Of a stretch of 64,000 nt of DNA, positions 1-10,020 are shown one piece after another. Origin of the DNA: Argyresthia goedartella (Eukaryota; Arthropoda; Insecta; Lepidoptera; Argyresthiidae). Position 1 is the first letter of the stretch, and every line of letters starts with the position of its first letter. The translations under genes were made by a program, and so were the position numbers. The notes beneath the pieces are model-generated. The model was not told where the DNA came from. It worked only from the letters and a program-made list of their open reading frames with translations, and ran no database searches. Where the stretch lies: assembly GCA_949825045.1 (NCBI GenBank), contig OX463822.1, forward strand, positions 2,361,001 through 2,425,000. Reading direction: 5' to 3'.

Positions 1-626
1 TTATATTAAGGTTGATATTTTATAAAATATTATAAAATATAATTTTATGAAATAATGATACAAAATTATGAATGATTTACCATGATATGCACTTAACCTA
101 AAATTGTCAAATTATTCACAAAAATATTTATAGTTGGTAGGCATAAAATCTTTTAAAGGATAATTAAAAAACAATAGAGTAAAAAGCTCTAGTGCATAAT
201 AAGCTCCATTATGCACATAAATTCGTTGAAAGAAAAAGTCACTTCATGAGCAAGTGTGTTGAAAAATAAAACTCCTAGCTATATTATGGAAAACCAGAAG
301 AACTAATTTATTGTTCTAGCAACAATTACATACAACTGGCTGTTTAATCTGTGGTATATATATGTGATATTGCGTTATATCATCACGATACTTTTATTAA
401 AAAATATAATTAGATTCTCAACGTCTTATTTGAAATATTGACTTAAATGTAAATATATATACAGGTGCATGGTATTTGAGCGAAATTTTATTATTTAACC
501 TAACGGCAGGTTTATAAAAAAAATAAAAAGACACTGCAAACATTTATTAAATAAAATCATGTCAAAAAGCAAAACGCCTGTTGGGTATGTACTGTAAGGT
601 TCATCAAGGTAAGGTGCTCAAGATCC

Positions 627-731
627 CTATATCCCATCAGGGTATTTGTTGTTTTGGGGCGGGTCCCATTTGACTGCCGCAGCAGCGTACGCTACGATGC
701 ACAGGCAGAAAACAAGGACTATGAATCTCAT
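627..731 (-). CDS. P1: 34-residue secreted peptide (unit 1 copy)
   Basis: The coding exon has a hydrophobic signal peptide (MRFIVLVFCLCIVAYAAA) followed by a mature part of about 16 residues, AVKWDPPQNNKYPDGI, rich in Pro, Asn, Lys and Asp. The mature part has no Cys, so no disulfide fold. The ATG is preceded directly by a strong 3' splice site (ACTTTCTTTTCAG). The intron would be 732-1020, with donor AAG/GTATATAC, and a 50-nt non-coding exon 1 at 1021-1070. AATAAA lies about 80 nt after the stop (543-548 on the plus strand). Promoter, intron, signal peptide and polyadenylation signal together make this a complete small gene. I do not recognise the family; an immune-type or reproductive secreted peptide is possible but unproven. 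All four copies are identical over these 105 bases. Confidence 0.7.
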   Translation of the reverse strand: MRFIVLVFCLCIVAYAAAAVKWDPPQNNKYPDGI

Positions 732-1020
732 CTGAAAAGAAAGTAAATAGTGGTAAAATGTAACACTATATCAAGTCCTGCTTTACTTGTCTTTCTGGAA
801 ACAAATAAAAGCTAGCTGGATTAAAATAATGAAAATCAGTATTCTTGGAAGAATTTTCCTTAATTGGTTTTATAAGGGTACCTGTGACGGTATGATCTTG
901 ATACTGTTTCCCACTAACCGGTACTTTCGTTCCAAACACTTCAAGTTCTATAATACTATAATCAACTAAACTCTAATTACTTAAATAACCAGGGTAAAGG
1001 AAATGTTTATTTGTATATAC
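732..1020 (-). other. Intron of P1 (5' UTR intron), unit 1
   Basis: Bounded by a GTATATAC donor on the exon 1 side and TTTCTTTTCAG directly before the P1 start codon. Short open frames on both strands here (787-969 plus; the minus frame around 18054-18263 in unit 2) have no ATG start and are read as intron sequence. Equivalents are 18020-18308, 43499-43787 and 59514-59802. Confidence 0.55.
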
Positions 1021-1069
1021 CTTTCTACTGATAGAAAACTTGGACCAGTGACTTCGAAGTGCAGAGTAC

Positions 1070-1106
1070 TGAATGATGTTTTAAGCATTCGACACGAACT
1101 TTTATA
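1070..1106 (-). promoter_or_regulatory. P1 core promoter, unit 1 (TATA + Inr)
   Basis: On the minus strand TATAAAAG (1099-1106) lies at -36 to -29 from the A of an arthropod initiator, TTCAGT (predicted start 1070). Transcription from here gives a 50-nt exon ending at the donor at 1021/1020. P2 has the same element order and identical spacing. Confidence 0.6.
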
Positions 1107-1563
1107 TGTTTTCTATGTTTGCAGGGCAATAATTAGCCAAGATGATAACGAGTTGATGAATTTCAATTAAAGATCGGATAATGGGAAACGAATAGCACTT
1201 GCGGTTTAACGTATATAACTTTATATAACCAAAACGTGAAAAGCGCTGTGTTAATCAAATTAGTTATTGCCTTACCTACTATTTAATCGTTTTTAAAGTA
1301 CCTATTTGGTTTGTATGTTTAAAATGGTCATTATTAGTCACGTCTCACTCTTTTCCTAATAGAGATACACCAGACTTATGCATTCGGGTGATTTTTTGTT
1401 TTTTTTGAATTTCAAGAAAATGGTCTGATATTTGTTGCTTAAAAACATAGGATTGATTCTATTCATAGCAAGAATACTTGAACACTGACGGTATTGCTTG
1501 ACCATTAGCCCTGCCATCTTCTTTAAATTATATATTACTATTAGAAATGTTGATGCAGAAAAA
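1107..1563. other. AT-rich upstream region of P1
   Basis: No gene seen. It includes a second TATA-like run (GGTTATATAAAG on the minus strand, near 1221) further from the P1 start. Equivalents are 18395-18852, 43874-44330 and, more diverged, 59889-60327. Confidence 0.4.
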
Positions 1564-1638
1564 GAGCTCCGTGGTTTTATGGGTTTTACGCTTGCTTATC
1601 ACACAAGAGTTGCAAGTTTGAATCCTGACCATCTACCA
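1564..1638 (+). mobile_element. tRNA-derived SINE head (plus strand), unit 1
   Basis: GAGCTCCGTGG, an A-box-like TGGTTTTATGGG, a TCACACAA anticodon-loop region and a decayed B box (AGTTTGAATCC) align along their length with the minus-strand SINE at 12725-12848. It is an older, more degraded member of the same tRNA-Val-like family. A 67-codon open frame over it starts at TTG and is not credible as a gene. Confidence 0.5.
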
Positions 1639-2213
1639 ATGAGATTTTTAATTTATGTTAGGCATATTATCGGAGGTTCAGTGTTTTGGATATTACGTTA
1701 AGCTGTAGGTGAAGCGAAACTCCGCAGATTACCCGACGCTCCTGAATAGGCGTGTTTACAGGGTACCAACACCATCGGTTAGCACGTCTTGGGCTCAGCG
1801 TTTTACTCTTTCCTACACACGTACAACGCGGTCTGTAAAAAAATCGACATAAAATCCACGCCCATACCAGAAACCAAGAACTAGGTACATAACAAAATGG
1901 CTACTCTCCCTGTCGTATGACAAGACAGAATCAACCCTTAATTATTGAGAAACCATTAAAAATACAGACACCTAAATAATATTATTATGTTTATGTATGT
2001 TCCCCACAAGGCACTCATAATATGTCCATCACTTCTTCCCCTTCGTTCCCTACTTCCTCCTCCTTTCCCCAATCCCAACCTATCCCCTACGAATTATTAG
2101 TTTTTGGTTAGATCTCCAACACTTACGTATATAATTATGTTACACAATTAATTTTACTTTTTATTTCCCTGTTAATGTAATTTAAGAAATTTTTATTTGG
2201 CTTATGTTTAAAC
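1639..2213. other. No gene seen; contains a CT-rich tract
   Basis: A pyrimidine-rich stretch at about 2035-2090 (CTTCCTCCTCCTTTCCCC) is the only notable feature. Equivalents are 18928-19498 and 44406-44980. Confidence 0.4.
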
Positions 2214-2537
2214 GATTACCAAAAACACACCTATTTTACTACCAATAAATTCGAAATGACTGCCAGAATGGATAAATATCCACCAAATTGTGTTTGGATA
2301 AATGATCACCAAACTTCTTTTTATGTTTTGTGTACTTAAGTTTATGTTTTAAGTATTTTTTGTTGTTCTTACATGTTAAACCTAACACGAAGGATAAAGG
2401 GGGCTTCGCTTCGCTCACCCTCTTTAACCTTCACCTAAGCTACCGCAGTATTTTGCTCTGATATTTTTACAACTTTTGGTGTTCATTTATCCATTTTGGG
2501 TGCTAAAAAAATTATTTGGTGATCATTATATTTATTG
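2214..2537. mobile_element. MITE-like element with repeated GATCACCAAA motifs, unit 1
   Basis: The left part carries AATGGATAAATATCCACC and AATGATCACCAAA. The right part carries the same words on the other strand (TTTGGTGATCATT, TTTATCCATTTTGGGTG). Scattered complementary motifs of this kind suggest a short non-autonomous element; no clear terminal repeat or target duplication could be defined. A GC-rich island (GGGGGCTTCGCTTCGCTCAC) sits inside it near 2400. Confidence 0.35.
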
Positions 2538-3239
2538 CCTTTTTATTTTATAAAACTGTATAAACAATTATTTTATGGGCTTCAGGATACAGGTTAGTGT
2601 AAAGTCCATAGTTATTGAATAATGCAACTTTTGTTCTGGTAAATAAATAATTTTGTATTTGTATCTGTAGGTCCCAGCTACTATGGCTACTTGGATGTAG
2701 TAGTCGAAGAAAAAAACCTCTCTATCAACCCGCACTGAGCCATGGCTCAATCTTACTGGTATCCGGTTAAAAGTTTCAACGTGTCCCACGGCCACTTGGC
2801 AATATTCATTGTGAAATAAACGATCAAGTGCGAGTGCCGCACCACCGCGAAATGATATTCATTAATGTTGCAATGAGATTAGGAGTCTTTAATATTAAGT
2901 TAAGATAGCAAAATATTGCTTACAAAGCTACTGGTGCGGCTACTATCGTACTTCTTATATGTTAGCAGATATATTTATTAGTTTGTATGAGGTATTGAAA
3001 AAAATTGTGCCCGCCCTATTTTAACAATATTTTTTTTCTATGGGACGGAGCAAATACCTATATGATTTTTTTTCCCGCATTATTTATGTCCGTAGTTTTG
3101 GAGATGCATGGGGGATGTAGATTTAGTCCGGGTGTGTCTACTTAACTTTACACAAATTGAAGGTAAAGATTTCACTTGGTAAAGATTTCACACTTATAAG
3201 ACAATAGAGGAAATTTCTAGCATACAAGAGCCACTAAAT
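2538..3239. other. Sequence upstream of LINE A, no gene seen
   Basis: AT-rich, and possibly partly LINE A 5' UTR: a GGTAAAGATTTCAC word occurs twice just upstream of the LINE ORF. No ORF1 of LINE A is recognisable. Unit 1 has a private 13-bp deletion near 3136 relative to units 2 and 3. Equivalents are 19823-20536 and 45300-46003. Confidence 0.4.
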
Positions 3240-4766
3240 ATGTCAAAATGTAAGCTTCAGTTAAATATTGCCCATCAAAACATCCAGGGGCTACCTGGCA
3301 AAGAACTTGTATTAGAATTATTTCTAAAAAATTCTGACATTGATATTATTTGTCTTACAGAACACTGGTTGAAGGAAAATATGATGTCTTTTAACATAAA
3401 TAATTACAAAATTGTCAGTTGTTACAATATAAAGACTGCTGATAGAGGTGGTTCTTTAATCTTAGTGAAAAATAATATGAAGTTGAAACAACGGAAATAT
3501 ATTCTTGCACTTACTGTTGAAAGACAAATAGAGGTATCCTGTGTTGAGTTAGATATCCATATTATTGTTTGTGTCTACAGGCCACCGAGGGATGAAAAAG
3601 GCCATGGCAATTTCGAAATATTTGAGAAAATTATGGAGGAAGCCCTCACTAAACTATGTAATAACAGAAAAAAGTTAATTATTTGTGGCGATCTTAATGT
3701 AGATTTGCTTGTAGGAATTACAATGAAACAACGATTTATAACTTTATTCAAATCTTTTAATTTATGTCATGTATTTTTAGAGCCGACTAGATTTACACTT
3801 CCCAGCCAAACTTGCTTAGACAACGTTTTTTGTGACTGTGCATTCGCAAGTAAAAGTGTAATTAACTGCTTACCTTCCGATCACAGTGGTCAAACAGTTT
3901 CATTCCCAATTGCTATTAAGGATAAGAATGGTCCATCATTTTATAGGCCTATTACATCCCATAGACAAGAGACATATACGAAAAACTTAGATATAAATTT
4001 GCCAGTACCGGATTTTAATGAACAGAACCCAAACAAAATCTACTCAGACTTCTTCAACATTATTCAGACAGAATTCAATAAAGTTTTCAAATTAAAGAAA
4101 GTCAGTGACTACAACGGTAAATCTAAATTTAATGACTGGGCAACGTTTGGAATCCGTAAAAGCAGAGTTATCTTGTATGACCTTTATGATCAAAAAACCT
4201 TTAACTTTGATCGAAAATTTCATGACTATGTTAAAAAAATATCCAAAACTTTCAAGTTGGTTTGTAGAACTGCAAAAACTTTACACATTAATAGAAAAAT
4301 TCAAAATTCAAATAAAAGAATGAAAACAGTTTGGCAAATAATAAACAGCGAAACTGGCAAAGTTATACCAAGGGACAATGATTTCTGCCTAAAGATAGGT
4401 GATGATGGTGTTAAATCCAGCGCTGATGTTCTTTGAGCTTTTGAAACATTTTTCACCAATGTACCGAATCTAAATTCATCTCCATATAAAGCAGAGACTT
4501 TATTAAAAAATAACGCTAGCGTCAGTAATGTATATTTAAAATTTCATGATGTATATCCCCAGGACATTGTCAAAACGTTTAAATTACTTAACTTAAAAAA
4601 TACGGAAGACCTGTGGGGTATATCAGTCAAAGTCATTGGTTCAGTAATTCTAGTTATAGCCCCACACTTAGCTTATATATTCAATAAATGTGTTGACGAT
4701 GGGGCTTTCCCAGACCTCATGAAATACAGCAAACTGATACCTCTATTCAAGTCGGGAGATAAGGGC
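3240..4766 (+). pseudogene. LINE A endonuclease and linker, unit 1 (broken)
   Basis: The APE-like endonuclease has QLNIAHQNIQG at the N-terminus, the catalytic-Glu motif CLTEHWL, ICGDLNVDL and a C-terminal LPSDHSG motif. The frame runs 398 codons from an ATG and then meets TGA at 4434-4436. LINE-like sequence continues after the stop to SGDKG, where the LTR element interrupts. A 16-bp deletion near 4460 relative to units 2 and 3 further breaks the frame. The stop is shared with unit 3; unit 2 reads through at this place. Confidence 0.8.
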
Positions 4767-6580
4767 TGTGCCGGTCGAGTATGTTAGTCATATTTTCACG
4801 TAATGTTAAGATAAGTTGACGACCGTCACAGTTAAGTTATATTTATGTTCATCACGCACTATGTCTTATGTACGTCATTAATAACATGCACCAACCTAGT
4901 ATATAAGCTAGGATTTCCTATAATAAATAAGTTCTAGTCTAGTCTAGTCTAGTTTTTGCGCGCATCTCAAGCCTTTTACTTTACTCCCGAAGATGTCGCT
5001 CTCCTTATAATTGCCTCTGGAAAAGTGGTGACCCGACTTCTGAACATCAGCAACCTTCGGTAATAGCAGCATGGAGCCAGCTGCGAAGAAAACTCCGTGT
5101 GCTGCCACCTTAGAAGTGCAAGCAAGAAGCACTTCGTCCAAGATCGCCGAGCCCCGACTTCTGCATACCTATTTCAAACCACGCTGCAGAAATCCATAAT
5201 CAAGACCCCACCCAAATCAAGACGACATCAAGCAAGCCATGACGGACCAGAAGCCAAATAATTTCAACTGAAGATTTCCCGCATCGAACTCGAGATACCG
5301 CAAGAATAATGAACCGATAGTCAGCCGACTTCTGATTTATCGAAATGGAGCTCGCACCAGCAGAAACGAACGCGTCGGCAAATTCATTCACAGCAAGCAG
5401 TTTTTTTCAAGTTCAAGACATAGGAAGCCGTTCCAGCCCCAGAAGAGTATTGAAACATCATCGATATACCTAATCCAATGAATATTGAAATCATCCAGGA
5501 AGAACATCGCACGAAGAATAATCAAATCACTGAAGAGAGAGAGATATATATTTATTTATATATAAACGATTGGTTAACAAGATGTTCCCTATGTTGCCAA
5601 ATACCAAGGTTTTTAGGCACACAAATTTCATCAATCGACAACTTAATATTCACTCAAGAGTGAAGAGCACGCACGTACATATGACGTACGAGATCATTGA
5701 CTGCCTACAGCCAAGGTTACAGATTTAATGCTGACGCTGATTCAGCACAATCATCCTTGTGTAGGTACGGTCGCAATTATAAACAAACAGTGATTACAAC
5801 TTTAACGACGTGCGATGTAAATTGACTCATCGATTCCTGAAAATCATTGTCGGCTGCAGCACCAGACGACTCCCCTGCGGATCTTTTCCAGTAATAGGTT
5901 AGGTTAGTTTACTAACCGCGAAGCCCCATTTTCCTAGTGTTTTTCTGTTTTCCAGTTTTAAGTTTATTTTATGTAGTGTGCGGCCAGACACAAGACTCGC
6001 CTGTAGGTAAATATTATGTTATTCTTTAAACTTATGTAGAATTCACTTAACTGTAGTTCCTTTATTTTCCTAATTCGTGTAAGAGTTACCTTTAGATTAA
6101 GTTGAAATATGCTCTATTACTGTCTAGTTTTATTAAACAATAACTTCCCTAAGACATAAAAATAGATTAAGTTAAAGAATGCACAATTAAGATCTGGTTT
6201 TATGTTTATTAAAATACTACTAGTTATTATTGCAGTTGATAAGATTGTTGTGGTATCTAACTTAGATTTTTTGCCATTGTTATAAGTACATTCATTTATT
6301 TTTTCCCTAAAGGGGGGAGTATCTGTGCCGCTCGAGTATGTTAGTCATATTTTCACGTAATGTTAAGATAAGTTGACGACCGTCACAGATAAGGTATATT
6401 TATGTTCATCACGCACTATGTCTTATGTACGTCATTAATAACATGCACCAACCTAGTATATAAGCTAGGATTTCCTATAATAAATAAGTTCTAGTCTAGT
6501 CTAGTCTAGTTTTTGCGCGCATCTCAAGCCTTTTACTTTACTCCCGAAGATGTCGCTCTCCTTATAATTGCCTCTGGCAA
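4767..6580 (+). mobile_element. Non-autonomous LTR retrotransposon nested in LINE A, unit 1
   Basis: Two direct LTRs of about 257 bp (4767-5022 and 6324-6580) begin TGTGCC and end in TCTGGCAA-like sequence. The element is flanked by AAGGGC on both sides (4761-4766, 6581-6586). A primer-binding-site-like TGGTGACCCGAC follows the left LTR, and a purine tract (AAAGGGGGGAG, about 6309-6319) precedes the right one. The LTR carries TAGTC microsatellite repeats near its end. The ~1.3-kb interior has no gag, protease, RT or integrase, so it is TRIM/LARD-like and depends on an unseen partner. The two LTRs differ at only a few positions. Confidence 0.85.
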
Positions 6581-6586
6581 AAGGGC

Positions 6587-7798
6587 GATCCTTCAAATTT
6601 CAGACCAATATCTGTTCTTCCAACACTAAGTAAAATATTTGGAAAGTTTATACTCAGTCAAATGCTCTCACACTTCAACCGTACAAAACAACTCCACGCT
6701 AAACAATATGGTTTCACTAAGGGTAAATCGACTACGGATGCAGGTATTACCCTTGTATCTCATATTTATTCTGCATGGGAGGCCGCACAGGATGCTATCG
6801 GAGTTTTTTGCGACCTGTCGAAGGCGTTTGATTGTGTTGATCATAATACGCTATTAATTAAATTAAATAATTACGGAGTTAGAAATAAAGAGTTGGATCT
6901 ACTATTCCTGGTATATATTAATGATCTGCCTTTCATGGTGGAGAAATTAACTGACATAGTGTTGTTTGCTGATGATACTTCAATGGTCTTCAAAATTGAA
7001 AGACAAAAAGGAGATTTTGATGATGTTAATGGTGTATTGTCTTTAACCTTGAATTGGTTCACAGTTAATAATTTATTGTTAAACGCTGGTAAAACCAAGT
7101 GTATCAAATTCTCACTTCCAAATGTCAGGCAAGTTGAGACCAGTTTGGTGTTAGACAATAGCACGTTAGAATTGGTAAATGATACGAAGTTTCTTGGAAT
7201 AACCATTGATAGCAAATTGCAGTGGGGACCCCACATAGATAAATTGGCTGGTAAATTAAGTTCTGCGGCTTACGCTGTTAGGAACATCAGACAAAGCACG
7301 GATGTGGCTACATCTAGGCTAGTATATTTTAGTTACTTTCATAGTGTGATGTCCTATGGTATCTTGTTGTGGGGGAAAGCAGTGGATATTCAAACTAATT
7401 TTATTTTACAGAAAAGAGCTATTCGAGCAATTTATAATTTAAAACGAACAGACTCCTTAAGAGAGCTTTTTAAAGAAATTGACATACTAACAGTAGCTAG
7501 TCAATTTATTTTCGAAAATATAATGTATGTACGCAAGAACCTTACAACATTTTCCAAACTTAGCGACAGCTGTAATGTTAACCTAAGAAATAATCACAGA
7601 GTATGTGCGCCCCGTTTTAGACTCGCGAAGGTTAGCAATTCTTTCAAGGGTCAGTGCATTCTCTACTACAATAAGATACCTCTGGAGATTTTGAAATTGC
7701 CATTTGAGCAATTTAAAAAGCATGTTAAAGCGACTTTGTCGAAAAAGGGATATTACAATGTTCAAGATTACTTAAATGACAGGACTGTATGGGGTTAA
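6587..7798 (+). pseudogene. LINE A reverse transcriptase, unit 1 (111-bp catalytic deletion)
   Basis: Reading resumes after the LTR element with DPSNFRPISVLP, then CDLSKAFDCVDH and LFADDTSMV, and runs to a normal C-terminus ending DRTVWG. The segment from RSCLSN to GVPQGSILGPF, which includes the conserved RT PQG motif, is missing through an in-frame 111-bp deletion next to position 6900. Unit 3 has the same deletion; unit 2 retains the segment (24220-24330). The protein could not be an active RT. Confidence 0.85.
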
Positions 7799-8273
7799 TC
7801 TGGCTCAACACAGACCTTGCTGTTAATAATTTTGTAATTATTTTTTCCTGCTTATTAATCATAACAATTAAATTTTTCATATTTGTATTAGTTAAGCACA
7901 ACCTATTTTTAAAAGAGATCTAAAAATCAATCTGTGGGAGTTTCTACGCCCTGCTTCTCCCACAGTGGTCCAATGTAGAGAAGAGGCAAAAAATGACGTT
8001 TGCTAAGTATATGTAAATATCTACAGTAATAAAGTACTTTGACTATTGACTATTGACTACAATGATTATTTAAAAAAAAAAGATATGAGGATGAGGATGA
8101 ATGAGGTGACACAGGTTTTAAAAGATACAGGTACAAAAGATATAAAAAGGGGAGCGAAGGACACGGAGAGTAGGAGGGCAGAACAGGGAGCACGCGGCGT
8201 TGGTGCCCGGAGCCTGGAGTTGTTGCGAGTAGTTGGAGATCCGGAGGTGGTGTAGGAGGTGGCTTGAAGGCAG

Positions 8274-8372
8274 CAGCACGTCAGGGTATAGATGGTTGGA
8301 GACGGCAGCACGTCAGGGTATAGGTGGTTGGAGACGGCAGCACGTCAGGGTATAGTTGATTGGAGACGGCAG
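8274..8372. repeat. 32-bp minisatellite, 3 copies (unit 1)
   Basis: The word CAGCACGTCAGGGTATAG recurs every 32 bp, alternating with GGTTGGAGACGG. There are three copies here and in unit 3, and four in unit 2. It lies in a GC-rich block (about 8150-8450) between LINE A and the next AT-rich region. Open frames across it on both strands look like by-products of the repeat. Confidence 0.8.
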
Positions 8373-9185
8373 TAAGGCAGCAGCAGCAAACAGTAGGCGA
8401 CTCAGCAGAGGCTCGCAGGATCCCGGGGCAGTGCGGGCCCGGGATAAGGCCTTTAGGTGATGATTCCTCTTCAAGAGCTGAAGCGAGACTTTTTTCGGTT
8501 TCAGCAATGTTCCGCTCTTATACCCTTTTTGGAGAGTTCTAAAAATTATTTAAATTAAAAGCAATTTTTGTGAATGGCCAAGAGGGAAAAAGTATTTTTG
8601 TAAAAGTATTGAAGTAAACATATCGGACCGCTAATGAGTTTGAATGGACAGTGCCATGACAACCAGATAAACAACGATATCGAAATATGTCAGATTTTGA
8701 TTTCAGGCTCGTAATAGAGAAAACAACAAGATAACAATGAAAATTAGGACATTATCGATATATAAAAAGGTAGCGCACCAACGCGCACGAAGTCCGAGAT
8801 TGCAGAGTTTTGGAGAAAGCCAAATACAAGGTCACCAAAGGTAAACCCCTTCGACATCGATTTAAAAGTGCTGATAGTGTGAAAATACGAAGTGAAAATG
8901 ATTTGTTATTGTGTTCTTATGGTTTAAAACGTTACAGGGTCCTATGAAAATAAAGGTGATACGAAATATCCAGCTGTGAGATAAATGCAGACCATCAAAG
9001 CTGACTGGAAAATGGCATGTAAGTAGCATAACACTACAAGCAACAATAAACAAACTAAACTTAAAGTAAAAAACATTAAAAAAATAAGCTTTTATTTAAA
9101 TGCTCTTAAAAGAAAAAAATAAACTTTAAATTGAATCAAACCAATCAAGTATTATAATATAAAAGCATGCTGCGAGATTCACATC
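8373..9185. other. Mostly gene-less; GATA-rich TATA region inside
   Basis: After a GC-rich stretch (8373-8470), the rest is AT-rich and nearly identical in all units. A promoter-like cluster at 8665-8840 is listed separately. Equivalents are 27550-27790 plus 34922-35495, and 51160-51969. Confidence 0.4.
8665..8840 (+). promoter_or_regulatory. Possible plus-strand promoter with GATA motifs
   Basis: AGATAA occurs at 8665-8670 and 8729-8734, and TTATC at 8752-8756, just before TATATAAAAA (8759-8768). A CAAAG/GTAAAC donor follows at 8840 and a GTTACAG acceptor near 8939. No good initiator and no convincing coding exon follow; only ORFs of about a dozen codons are seen (for example MQTIKADWKMACK at 8984). 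Recorded as a candidate only. Units 2 and 3 have it near 34980 and 51450. Confidence 0.25.
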
Positions 9186-9371
9186 TTATGTAAATTCAAT
9201 ATCACTAGAATCTTCTACCAGTTCATTACACAGTACATTCTGTAAAATAGGTAGGATTCCAAATGTAACTATACACATAGTGGCTGATCCACTTCTTACC
9301 GGTGGTACTTCTGGAAGTTTAACAAAGTTTGATACTATTGTCAAATTACGGTGTGCAAAGGCCAAAGAGTA
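9186..9371 (-). other. Minus-strand open frame, 61 codons, no start (exon or fragment)
   Basis: Read on the minus strand it gives FVKLPEVPPVRSGSATMC, then FGILPILQNVLCNELVED and an acidic end SSDIEFT before a TAA. It begins after an in-frame stop with no ATG, although a TTCCAG acceptor-like site lies inside. It could be a terminal exon or a transposon C-terminus. Equivalents are 35496-35681 and 51970-52155. Confidence 0.25.
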
Positions 9372-9390
9372 TTATTCCAATGCAAAAGAT

Positions 9391-9970
9391 CTGAAGGAAA
9401 CAAATATGGAATGAAGCCGGAGATCATTCAATGGATCTTCAAGGTATTCATTTTACCAAGAATTCTTTATGGAACAAATGTATGGAGAAAAAGCACAAAA
9501 CCATAAAAAGACAATGAAAAAGATAATTGGCAAGGTACAAAGTATGTAATGTCTAATGATGACAGGCGCCATGAGGTTGGCATCATCACTAACAATGCTC
9601 AATCTAAACCCACTTCATATAGAAGTAAAAAAATAGCAACCGAACATTGGTACAGAAAGAAAATGAACAAGGAATGGGAAAGAGGTCAGGTGATTTGTTG
9701 ATTGGACATATTATTATCGAAGAATGAACCAATAAAGAAAAAAATACAATTTGACAAAAAATATCGAATCCATATCGGAACAAGAAAAAATTGCTCATCA
9801 TGCAAATCGCTCGCTTCCGGATGGTGCAAGAAGAGAAAGCACGAAACTAGCAAGAACAGGGAATCTGTATCTTGAATAGTAACGGACAAGACGAATATAT
9901 TTGCCTTAGGGCTATACACCAGCGTGTTCAAGGAATGGATAAAATCGTCGCTATAATGGAATGTGCTGCT
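9391..9970 (+). pseudogene. Decayed LINE RT/C-terminal remnant (LINE D), unit 1
   Basis: Frame-broken matches to the C-terminal part of Jockey-type polyproteins: GMKPEIIQWIFKVFILPRIL with YGTNVW next to it at about 9410-9482, then in another frame MMTGAMRLASSLTMLNLNP and LHIEVKKIATEHWYRKK (9556-9701), ending at a stop. Many stops and shifts show that this is much older than LINE A. Confidence 0.5.
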
Positions 9971-10020
9971 GTCCTAAAGGAAACATCAGATACCTACTGA
10001 AAACAAGTATATTATATATA

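Larger units (their letters stand above)
3240..8062 (+). mobile_element. LINE A (CR1/Jockey-type non-LTR retrotransposon), unit 1
   Basis: The order is APE-type endonuclease, reverse transcriptase, 3' UTR and a terminal microsatellite of TTGACTA-like repeats (about 8038-8060). ORF1 is not seen, so the copy is probably 5'-truncated. A complete LTR element is inserted at 4767-6580. The same LINE with the same nested LTR element and target duplication is present in all three units, so both insertions predate the duplication. Confidence 0.85.

Noticed and set aside
787..969. 60-codon plus-strand frame (and its antisense partner), repeated in all units
   Set aside because: It starts at TTG, has no domain, and lies in the intron of P1; conservation is explained by recent duplication.
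1498..1701. 67-codon plus-strand frame
   Set aside because: TTG start; its sequence is a tRNA-derived SINE head.
4944..4965. TAGTC tandem repeats as a CRISPR or satellite signal
   Set aside because: A short 5-bp microsatellite inside each LTR; no spacers and no cas genes; eukaryotic context.
8066..8507. Minus-strand Ser/Pro/Leu-rich frames over the GC-rich block
   Set aside because: They follow the 32-bp minisatellite and its flanks and change with repeat number.
9604..9931. Hydrophobic minus-strand frames (65 and 81 codons)
   Set aside because: Antisense to a decayed LINE remnant; their Phe/Leu richness mirrors the Lys-rich sense strand.
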